A stretch of 55,627 nucleotides of DNA, taken from NCBI GenBank assembly GCA_964589765.1, contig CAZPUM010000005.1, positions 1-55,627 of the forward strand, read 5' to 3'. Shown here piece by piece: positions 1-7,900 of the stretch. Both the position numbers and the translations under genes were made by a program. The stretch's first letter is position 1, and the number at the start of each line of letters is the position of its first letter. The notes under the pieces were generated by a model. That model was not told where the DNA came from and did not search any database. It worked only from the letters and a program-made list of their open reading frames with translations. Origin of the DNA: UBA525 sp964589765 (lineage in GTDB: Archaea > Nanobdellota > Nanobdellia > Woesearchaeales > UBA525).

Positions 1-300
1 GGTATTGCTGATAGATTAGTTGATCTTGAGGAGCCTTTCAAAAAGTTCTGGGTTTATGACCCAAGACAGCATGGAAAAACCTCAATAAAAAATGTTCTTC
101 CTGCGTTCACAGACTTTTCTTATGATGCTTTGGAAATCGCCAATGGCGCATTTGCCAGTTCTGAATATGAAAGGGTCACTTATGGAAATGTTTCGGATGC
201 GGAGCGTGAAATTGTTTACAAACGGCTCAGAGATTACTGTTCTTTAGATACTCTTGCCATGGTTAAGCTCCTCGGGGCTTTAAAAAGCCTGGTCCGTTAG
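1..300 (+). CDS. DUF2779 domain protein, C-terminal part only
   Basis: This open frame enters from the left edge and ends at TAG 298-300, giving the last 99 residues. The order 'HGKTSIKNVLPA', 'LEIANG', then 'YCSLDTLAMVKLL' matches the C-terminal end of DUF2779 proteins, which have a conserved Tyr-Cys-x-Leu-Asp-Thr tail. The family is thought to be nuclease-like, but its function is not established. The N-terminal part lies outside the window. The TATA box of the next gene overlaps the stop codon of this one. Confidence 0.7.
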   Translation, partial: GIADRLVDLEEPFKKFWVYDPRQHGKTSIKNVLPAFTDFSYDALEIANGAFASSEYERVTYGNVSDAEREIVYKRLRDYCSLDTLAMVKLLGALKSLVR

Positions 301-332
301 TTTTATAAGAGAGAAACTGTTTCCACCCCACA

Positions 333-2039
333 ATGACGAAAAATATTTTGAGAAATGCCGTTATAGGTCTTACAAGCCTCGCATTGAGTACACCAGTATC
401 CGCCCAGGTCTTTGAAGTTGCCATTGACAACCTGGATGGGACAAGCAGACAGGTCTATGTTGAAAAAACAGAGGATGGGTACCAAGAGCTTGCAGAACCT
501 ACCGACGCACAACTCAAATCAGGCGCAACCCTAAAAGCCAAAACATTAGGGCAAGATAATTCAATGCCAAGTATCGGAGAACCGTCTGTTGCGTACTTCG
601 TCGTTGAGTTCCAAGATACACCAAACCCAATGAGCATTTTGCGTTCAAGAGAACACATGGATGCTATTGACGACGCATATTTCAGAGTCAGCAAAGGAAA
701 TCTTGACATAAACATGTGGGGGCCACACCCAATATGGTGGTATAGCAAGTTTGAGATGCCTTACGATATGCCCGATGAGTGCACCCACAATTTAATGCAC
801 GAAATCGCAGATTATGTCGATGAACACCTCGATGCATGGGGTTACTTCCCTATCAGTGACGTAGACACCCGTGTTTATTTTATGCCCCCCGCCATGAACT
901 GTCCATTCGGTGGCTTGGGAACGCTAAACGGAACACCAAGTCTACCCTTGGCTAACGGAAAATTAGGAAACCGTTCTTGGGTTCTAGGAGATTACCTGAT
1001 GATTACAATGCACGAACTGGGACACAACCTAGGAAGGCATCATGCGAACGAGGGTAGCCCAGATAACATCTTATTCGGCATCGAATACGGGGACCCATCA
1101 TGTATTATGGGAAGGTACGCGTGTGAGATTGTATATGACTGTTATAACGAGATGAGAGGGTTCAATGGACCACACGCATCAGACCTAGGATGGGCATGGA
1201 ACAAATGGCTACTCGACCCACATGTTGAACTAACAGTCTCAAAAACAGAGGCAGTCAACCCTGAGTTCCCTCAGGTTTTCAGAATTCCTCTGCCCGGCTC
1301 TGAAGACAGACACCATCTGACATTCAGCTACAGAACAGGAGAGGACGGAAGACGTCCTGATGGGTCAGTTCCACCACTACACCCTGATTTCAGCGGAGGT
1401 CTGAGCATACATTTCACAAATAACAATTATACCATTCATTATGACACCCTTAGAGATGGAGACATCTCGTCAACTCCTGATTGGTGGAACCATGAGTTCT
1501 ACACAGTACAACAGTTGTACTCCGACCAAGACACTGTTACTTTCAGAGTTGATATTGATACCACTTTTGAAACAATGGAATCCCGACTAAAGGAGGGAGC
1601 CTGCAACGATGGAATCGACAACGATTTCGATGATAGAGGAGATTTTACCGGAATAAACGGACTCCCTCCTGAAGGAATTAGTTGTGCCTTCAAGTGGGAC
1701 AGTTTGGAAGCACCAGACACAGCGGTCGCAGGAGATTTCTACGAAGCGGTCTGCACAAGCCAATACGAAAATGTTCCATACGTAGGCCCAATGACTGATG
1801 GAGTTCAAGACATGTACTATGAACCTGGAAGGGGATACGTAAGCTTAGTACTTGCTCCAGCACACTGTGGAACAACACAGACCATTCAGTGTAGTAGCCC
1901 TGTTGAAGGATTCCTAAGTGAAAACACCCCTGAAAAAGTTGTAGAGATAGGGTGTAGGACAGGTTACGTATGTAACAAAAGTAACGAATGCGAACCAACC
2001 AGGATTAGACGCGGTCCTACAAGACGCATCCCAAACTAG
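333..2039 (+). CDS. Secreted metzincin zinc protease (gametolysin/M11-like)
   Basis: A 568-residue protein with a signal peptide (residues 1-24, ending PVSA). The zinc motif HELGHNLGRHH is at residues 227-237 and supplies three His ligands and the catalytic Glu. A Met-turn-like SCIMG follows at about 256-260. Together these are the metzincin signature, closest in style to M11 gametolysin. A beta-rich region follows, with a 'CNDGIDND' motif at 424-431 of the kind common in secreted Ca-binding or Cys-bridged repeats. The tail is Arg-rich and no C-terminal membrane anchor is visible, so the enzyme is probably released or held by other surface proteins. The ATG at 333 is 28 bases after a TTTTATAAG box, so the mRNA is probably leaderless. 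Substrate unknown. The stop overlaps that of the convergent carS gene. Confidence 0.8.
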   Translation: MTKNILRNAVIGLTSLALSTPVSAQVFEVAIDNLDGTSRQVYVEKTEDGYQELAEPTDAQLKSGATLKAKTLGQDNSMPSIGEPSVAYFVVEFQDTPNPMSILRSREHMDAIDDAYFRVSKGNLDINMWGPHPIWWYSKFEMPYDMPDECTHNLMHEIADYVDEHLDAWGYFPISDVDTRVYFMPPAMNCPFGGLGTLNGTPSLPLANGKLGNRSWVLGDYLMITMHELGHNLGRHHANEGSPDNILFGIEYGDPSCIMGRYACEIVYDCYNEMRGFNGPHASDLGWAWNKWLLDPHVELTVSKTEAVNPEFPQVFRIPLPGSEDRHHLTFSYRTGEDGRRPDGSVPPLHPDFSGGLSIHFTNNNYTIHYDTLRDGDISSTPDWWNHEFYTVQQLYSDQDTVTFRVDIDTTFETMESRLKEGACNDGIDNDFDDRGDFTGINGLPPEGISCAFKWDSLEAPDTAVAGDFYEAVCTSQYENVPYVGPMTDGVQDMYYEPGRGYVSLVLAPAHCGTTQTIQCSSPVEGFLSENTPEKVVEIGCRTGYVCNKSNECEPTRIRRGPTRRIPN

Positions 2040-2575
2040 AACTTGTCCTTTCTTAACCCCGAATAATAACCGATAAGACTTGTTACCACAGTAAGCAAAG
2101 GGTACACTATCAAGAAAACTAAAACTACATACAGAGGCAAATTAACAAATATAATCGTGAATAGAATGGCCCCAATAACAAAGTCCAACTGGTCCCAGGG
2201 CATCCAACTGTTTCCAGGCTTTACAGAAGACCTTCTTTTGAAAAAAGATTTTACAGAGTCCCCAAAAAGAGCTCCAAACGCCATCGGAAACCCTAGCCAA
2301 ATCGGCAGATTCGAATAACCAACAACATCCCAAGATGTAAGAATTCCCTCAGAGTTAAGCCAAAGTTGGAATACAAAAAACATGCCTCCAAGTAGTGTGC
2401 CCCAAATAAAACCTTGCCACGTTTTATGACTCCCCAGTATTGGTTTCCCACGCCATTTCTTACCACCATCAACAGGGGTTCCTTCACCAAATATTTTAGA
2501 AGCAAATATGGGCGCCATATTCGCAACAGCTGCTGGAAAGAAGAACCATAGACTACCAAGGAATTCCGACAACAT
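2036..2575 (-). CDS. carS: CDP-archaeol synthase
   Basis: Integral membrane enzyme of 179 residues, the usual size for the family. It activates 2,3-di-O-geranylgeranylglyceryl phosphate with CTP to give CDP-archaeol, the branch point of archaeal polar lipid synthesis. Diagnostic motifs are PILGSHKTWQG at 45-55 and GDSVKSFFKRR at 105-115, followed by KPGNSWMPWDQLDF. There are about five membrane segments. It is the last gene of the lipid operon and overlaps the DUF212 gene by 23 bases. Its TAG shares bases with the stop codon of the convergent protease gene. Confidence 0.92.
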   Translation of the reverse strand: MLSEFLGSLWFFFPAAVANMAPIFASKIFGEGTPVDGGKKWRGKPILGSHKTWQGFIWGTLLGGMFFVFQLWLNSEGILTSWDVVGYSNLPIWLGFPMAFGALFGDSVKSFFKRRSSVKPGNSWMPWDQLDFVIGAILFTIIFVNLPLYVVLVFLIVYPLLTVVTSLIGYYSGLRKDKF

Positions 2576-2984
2576 ATACTATCACCTGACTAAGTATTCC
2601 AACAAGCACGCCAACTAAAACTTCAACAGGGGAGTGCCCAATATGTCCTTCTTCAAGGGCTGTCTTAAACTCACTTTTCTCAACTTTCAAATGAAGTTTA
2701 TTGATTACAGCTTTCTGAAGACTCACTTCTCTTCTCAAAGTCATTGAATCGTAAATCACAATGGCACCGAACAGGAAAGCCACAACCGCAATAACTGATA
2801 TGCCCTGCAAATAAAGCACACCAACAAAAAGACTGGAAACAAGTGCTGAGTGTAAAGAAGGCATACCCCCTGGAAGGAGAATTGCCTTTATGACATAGAA
2901 ACTTCTTGTTTTCATAGAGAAATAAAACACTTTGATTATCTCAACCAACAGCAAAGCTAAGACCAAACCAATAATCAACCTCAT
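2553..2984 (-). CDS. DUF212 / divergent PAP2-family membrane protein
   Basis: A 143-residue membrane protein with the DUF212 (YuiD-like) motifs 'LPGGMPSLHSALV' near residue 40 and 'GHIGHSPVEVLVG' near residue 115. The paired His residues resemble the phosphatase core of PAP2 and vanadium haloperoxidases. The ATG at 2984 overlaps the TAA of the upstream gene by one base (TAATG), so translation is probably coupled. I prefer it to the TTG two codons upstream. Its place inside a phospholipid operon suggests a lipid phosphate phosphatase, for example a step acting on archaetidylglycerophosphate-type intermediates. That role is inferred from neighbours only. Confidence 0.8.
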   Translation of the reverse strand: MRLIIGLVLALLLVEIIKVFYFSMKTRSFYVIKAILLPGGMPSLHSALVSSLFVGVLYLQGISVIAVVAFLFGAIVIYDSMTLRREVSLQKAVINKLHLKVEKSEFKTALEEGHIGHSPVEVLVGVLVGILSQVIVYVVGIPW

Positions 2985-3502
2985 TACCAATTAGGCAACC
3001 TCCAATTGGATACCATCAGATAACCAGAAACAAAGAAGAATACTGTAATCACATACAACAAGTAGTCAGTTCCATACCAAACACTACCATAAAGAATTAT
3101 TGGAAAAATGATTGCGTTCATAGTTATAGGCATTCCTTTGAATGATTTTCTCTGAACATCATGCTCTATTTGGTATCTGGCAAGCCTGTAAGCCCCTGCG
3201 AAGATATAAACAACAGAACCTACCAACAACCAAACACTCAAATCAACTATCACAAAGGAAATGAATACAGGCACCGCACCAAAAGACACAAGGTCAATCA
3301 GAGAATCAAGAAACATGCCAAACTTGTTTGCTTTCCCTGTGGCTCTGGCCACATAACCATCCAGTTTATCAAAGACAGCCGAACAGATTATCAAAAGTGC
3401 AGTAGTGCCTAACTGACCATTCATAGCTGAAAGAACAGCAAGTATTCCTGAAACCAGGCTAAGAAAAGTAAAACCATCAGCGACCTTTAATCTTTCCAAC
3501 AT
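2984..3502 (-). CDS. pssA: CDP-alcohol phosphatidyltransferase, probable archaetidylserine synthase
   Basis: A 172-residue membrane protein with a complete CDP-alcohol phosphotransferase signature: D45-x2-DG-x2-AR-x8-G62-x3-D66-x3-D70. It swaps CMP of CDP-archaeol for an alcohol. The gene upstream encodes a decarboxylase of the phosphatidylserine type, so serine is the most likely acceptor, giving archaetidylserine. The sequence alone does not exclude inositol phosphate or glycerol phosphate. The ATG at 3502 overlaps the end of the asd gene by 16 bases. There are about five membrane segments. Confidence 0.82.
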   Translation of the reverse strand: MLERLKVADGFTFLSLVSGILAVLSAMNGQLGTTALLIICSAVFDKLDGYVARATGKANKFGMFLDSLIDLVSFGAVPVFISFVIVDLSVWLLVGSVVYIFAGAYRLARYQIEHDVQRKSFKGMPITMNAIIFPIILYGSVWYGTDYLLYVITVFFFVSGYLMVSNWRLPNW

Positions 3503-4113
3503 GCAATCACACTCTCCCCATCGACAACCCTTTCTCCTTCAGCAACCTGAAGTTCACAGTCGGGTAGCACAATGACAACCTGACTCCCAAGGTTGATTAA
3601 ACCAATAACTTCGCCTTTATTTACTTTCTGCCCCCTCTCCACATAGGATACAATTCTTCTGGCAAGAACACCTGCAACCTGAACAACTTTGAAACGTCTA
3701 CTACCCTCTGTGAAAACCATCTCATTCTTTTCATTTTCAAAAGTTGCCTCTAAACTGCCAGAGCCGAAAACTGCGTTTCTGAATTTACCCCTTGTGTGTT
3801 TTTGGGATAGTAATGTTGCCCTGTCAGGCGCTCTTTGATAATGAACATCTGAAACATTAAGCATTATTACAACCACATAACCTGATTTTGAAACATCTTT
3901 TGTTATTGTTTTAACAGAACCCAGAAGTCCTTTGTGAATATCCAAAGGCTCACCTTTTTCAAACCTGATAATCTTAATCACTTTCCCAAAAGCTGGGCTG
4001 ACAACCCCTTTTTTAGGGATTTTTCTGTCAGGTAATCTAAGGAACCAGAAACGCCAGAAAATTATGACAAGAACTACCAATATTAAAAGAGCGCCAATAA
4101 TTTGTACCCACAT
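3487..4113 (-). CDS. asd: Archaetidylserine decarboxylase proenzyme
   Basis: A 208-residue phosphatidylserine-decarboxylase-family protein with one N-terminal membrane helix (about 5-24). Conserved blocks are SPAFGKV (39-45, canonical SPADGKV), VSDVHYQRAP (87-96) and INLGSQVVIVLP (173-184). Family knowledge predicts self-cleavage between G176 and S177, with S177 becoming the pyruvoyl cofactor. The product would be archaetidylethanolamine. First gene of the lipid operon. The ATG lies about 26 bases downstream of a TATA palindrome shared with the divergent gene. Confidence 0.88.
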   Translation of the reverse strand: MWVQIIGALLILVVLVIIFWRFWFLRLPDRKIPKKGVVSPAFGKVIKIIRFEKGEPLDIHKGLLGSVKTITKDVSKSGYVVVIMLNVSDVHYQRAPDRATLLSQKHTRGKFRNAVFGSGSLEATFENEKNEMVFTEGSRRFKVVQVAGVLARRIVSYVERGQKVNKGEVIGLINLGSQVVIVLPDCELQVAEGERVVDGESVIACWKD

Positions 4114-4135
4114 ACCTTTTTTAGCCTATAATACA

Positions 4136-4143
4136 TTTATAAG
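4136..4143. promoter_or_regulatory. Palindromic TATA box shared by two divergent genes
   Basis: The core TTATAA (4137-4142) reads the same on both strands. Its centre is about 26 bases from the ATG of asd (4113, minus) and about 25 bases from the ATG at 4164 (plus). At the usual TATA-to-start spacing of archaea both mRNAs would begin at or next to their start codon. No other TATA-like sequence lies in the 50-base gap. Confidence 0.6.
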
Positions 4144-4163
4144 AGCTATGTTTACCAACAAGA

Positions 4164-4910
4164 ATGAATAATCGAAAAAACAGGAAAACTGCGTCTTTGG
4201 TAAAAAATAAATCTCTACTTATAGTAACGATTATTATCCCAGTCATCATAATCGCTTTTTTATCAGCACTTCTCGTTCAACATGAGAAAATCACATCTCT
4301 ACAAGAGGATGTTGTGGATTTAAAAGAAAAACTCTATGAGGAACAGGCAAGAAACAGTTTCTACAAAAAAGCTTACGAAGTGACTCTTGATGATGTGATG
4401 ACTCTAAGCAAGAACTACGGAGGGGAGGAAAAGTACAAGGATAAGGCTACCGAACTAAGAAGAGAAGAGCTAGGTACAGGATACCTACAACCTCCCACAT
4501 ATGAAATTAAGAATCCTGAAATATGGAAACAGTATGTTGAGACAGGTTTCATTTCTTTAGAATGTCTAGAAACAATCAAAGTGGACACAATACAAGACGA
4601 AACTTTAATATCTATTTCTGTTGATTCCGCGGGACCCTTATCATTCTATATCGATAGCAATCTGATAACAAGACTCCAGGAGAGCACAATATTCAATATA
4701 GAGATTCCTAAAGGTTTACACACTGTTGACATAGTAGGCCTTGAACCATTCACTTTAACTGAACTTAAATTTGACACTGTTCAAGTACAAATTGAGAACG
4801 GCACTGTTGATTTAGGCACCGCTTGGAGCATCAATGATTGCATCAATTCCAGCCAAGGCACGACGGTAAATCAATCTGGCGCACTGAGATTTCTTATAGA
4901 AAAAAGCTAA
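4164..4910 (+). CDS. Membrane-anchored coiled-coil protein with outer beta-rich domain
   Basis: I do not recognise this 248-residue protein. It has a basic N-terminus, one hydrophobic helix (about 18-40), a heptad-rich helix (about 42-75, with 'LQEDVVDLKEKL') and then a beta-rich domain with Asn-X-Ser/Thr sites and two Cys. This suggests a type II membrane protein with its C-terminal domain outside. It lies just before the giant surface protein gene, but that gene has its own TATA box, so a joint role is possible and not shown. Probably a leaderless mRNA. Confidence 0.65.
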   Translation: MNNRKNRKTASLVKNKSLLIVTIIIPVIIIAFLSALLVQHEKITSLQEDVVDLKEKLYEEQARNSFYKKAYEVTLDDVMTLSKNYGGEEKYKDKATELRREELGTGYLQPPTYEIKNPEIWKQYVETGFISLECLETIKVDTIQDETLISISVDSAGPLSFYIDSNLITRLQESTIFNIEIPKGLHTVDIVGLEPFTLTELKFDTVQVQIENGTVDLGTAWSINDCINSSQGTTVNQSGALRFLIEKS

Positions 4911-4994
4911 AAGTGACAAAAAAGAAACTAACCTTTATATAAGGCGCATTAATCCCACGACCATAGCGTGATATACACGTTTGGGGGGACTAAA

Positions 4995-7900
4995 TTGAAA
5001 AGAATAGCAATAGCATTGGTATTTCTGCTGTTTGCACTCCCCGTTCTCGCAGATGTGAGTGTTGAATATGCATATGACTCCGGAGCTGAAGAGCTTTTAG
5101 TTCAGGGTTACGCACCAGACACCGCAGTGAGCACAAGAGTGCAATTTGCAGGTTATTCTAACACCAAAAGCGCATGCGTCCCTGTAAGTGACGGAAGCGA
5201 CCCCGAGTTTATGGCAACAATGGACCCAACTGCATGGAATGCAGAAGTCTATTATCTGACCGCTCAGTTCTACGATGTAGCTGATTGTGGCGGTGCGGGT
5301 TGCCCAGTACCTGTGGAAGAAACACAGTGGACTGATGACTTGGAAAACGCTAACGAATGGACAGGATTTGCAGTTTCTGAGAATGGAATCTCATATGAAA
5401 CAAGTGCAAACTGTGCATCAGGTTCATGCATGCGAGTCGACGATTCTGCACGTCAAGGCACAGCATTCTCAGTAGAGACTGTCAACGACCTTGATACAAG
5501 CGTTTGTCTGCCCGGTACAGCCTACTTTAAACTTGACCATGTCAAGTTGACAGGCAACCTGGAAACAAACGACTGCATTTACTACAGATTCTCTAACGAC
5601 GGGGGAAGCACATGGAGCAGCAGAGTACAGGTATTCTGCCCAGTTTCAGACAGCGAGTTTAACTCAAATGCCGCTGAAGAGACAAGAACTCTTGAGGCTC
5701 TGATTCCTCCAGCATATTATGATACTGATATGCGAATCATGATTGAGGCAGAGCAGTGGAGAGGCGCTGTTGAGACAGCATGGATTGATGATGTAAGTGT
5801 CTATTGTGATGTTGAAACAATCGTTGCCTGCGAAGAGGTTGAACCACGCGCAGTCGGCGGAGAATTCGCATGGCTACAGCTCCAGCATGGAGACCTTGAT
5901 CTCGTTTGGGATGCTGAAGATAACCGCTTGAGGGCCAAGTTATACTTCCCAGCAGGCGCAGTTCATGCAACTCTATACGCGTACGATGCAACAGATGATA
6001 CACAAGCTTACTCAGTAACCGGTTTAACGCCTGAAGCTGACGGCAACCTAAACTACGATTGGGACGTCAGCGGATGGGACTTGAAGGAGTACACCATCAA
6101 GGTAAAATACATGGATGCTGATGATGCGCAGGTCGGAAGGTGGACAACTGCGTTGTTCACAGGACTCGCACTGCGAGATATCGCCGACCAGCTCGATAGC
6201 ATAGAGGATGCAATCGATTTGATTGAAGGGGATGTTACAGATCTTCAGAATGAAGTTATTGACATCTGGGATGCAATCAGCGCACTAGACACCGAAGTAT
6301 CCAACGTACAGGCACAAGTGGATGCGCTATGGTCAATGGTATTGAGCATGAATCACGGAACCATTAATCTGCACCACTTTAGCCCTGAAAGCGATTGGAT
6401 GCCTGACACACTCCGTGTTTGGGGAGAGGCACCTCAGGGAGCAGAGTATGCTGTTGTAAACCTAAGAGATATCGACAAGAACATAGTCGACACAATCACA
6501 GTTCCTGTCGGACCTTTACAGAGCAACGAAAACTCGTACGAAGTTTTCTTCGAAGAGATTAGCACATACGCCCCAATCAAGTACCAGGTACAGGTCAAGT
6601 TCTACATGACCGGAGATGTCTGGATGTCGGGATACGATGTAGGCGCTCTATTCGACGACCTATACATCTTGTGGCTGGGCGCATGGCTGAATGACCATGA
6701 GACATGGATTCTCGAGATTGAAGGAAGACTAAACGATGTCAACTTTACTGTTGAGGAGCATGCACAGTGGCTGGCAGAGATTGATGCCAACCTAACAGAG
6801 GTTTGGGATGAGCTTGATTTGATAAACGCTGAACTGCTATTATTGTGGCAGAACGCAACAGACCAGCAAGAACAGATTGAAGAGCTCATGGACAGAGTTG
6901 CCGACCTCGAAGAGAGAATGGATGATGTTGAAGAGCTTCTTGAAGAGATGAACCACGGAACCATCAACCTGTTCCATATTACAAACGATAATATGAATGA
7001 GTTGTGGGTCTGGGGCGAAGCACCAGAAGGCGCAACAGGAGCCACGGTCTATATAATAGGAGTTGATGAACCACTACAAAACGGGTATGTTTACACTGAC
7101 TCTGTTAGTGTTGTGGAAAATTTCAACTGGTTACCAGGGCTTGAGAATACCTACGCATTCCACGGCCTAAATGGAAAAGGCATAGACCTAACAGGTGAAG
7201 AGTTCGGACCTGAAAAGTACAACGTAGTTGTTGTATTTGAAGGAGTGGACCCATTCTACACTGTAAGTGCACTATTTGATGACCTGCTCCTCATATGGAT
7301 TGAGGAGCAGATATTGGGCTTTAATATCCTGGACACACAAACCTTTGAGGTATGGAACCCATTATCCTCATTCGTTAGAAAGATAAGCTGGACATTTACA
7401 GCCGAAGAATCTGGTGAATACTGGTTTGAGCTTGTTCAAGTAAGAAGCGACAACGAAGAGGACATCTCGAAAGAGTTTGCAGATGGCGAGTGCTACTCAC
7501 TAACTGGACACGAAACCAGGACCTTCTCTAACAGGAACGTAAGATTCCCCCCTATGGAAGGTCACTATGTGACTAAACTTGTAGCACACAACTGTGAAAC
7601 AAACGATAAAGTCAGGAGCAACAGATTCGGACTTATTATAGATGACCTAGCAAACCCATGGCCACTATTTGGAGTTACCACAGTTCCTGTGGACCCAGAT
7701 TACAACAACTATGCTGATGGAATATATTGGACCAACAACATGGACGTTAACCTTATGGGAATACTAGGAAGTGAGACTGAGTGGGACGGAAACAGGTGTG
7801 AAATCAGAACATATCTGAATGAGCAGTTGTACTCAAGCATCTACCAGGCTTTCGATATCGAGAGCGAGTACTCATGCGATGTATGGCTAGACCTAGACCT

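Noticed and set aside
5737..7045. Long minus-strand open frames inside the giant surface gene
   Set aside because: They have low-complexity, Ser- or His/Arg-rich translations with no recognisable domains and mirror the plus-strand repeats, so they are shadows.
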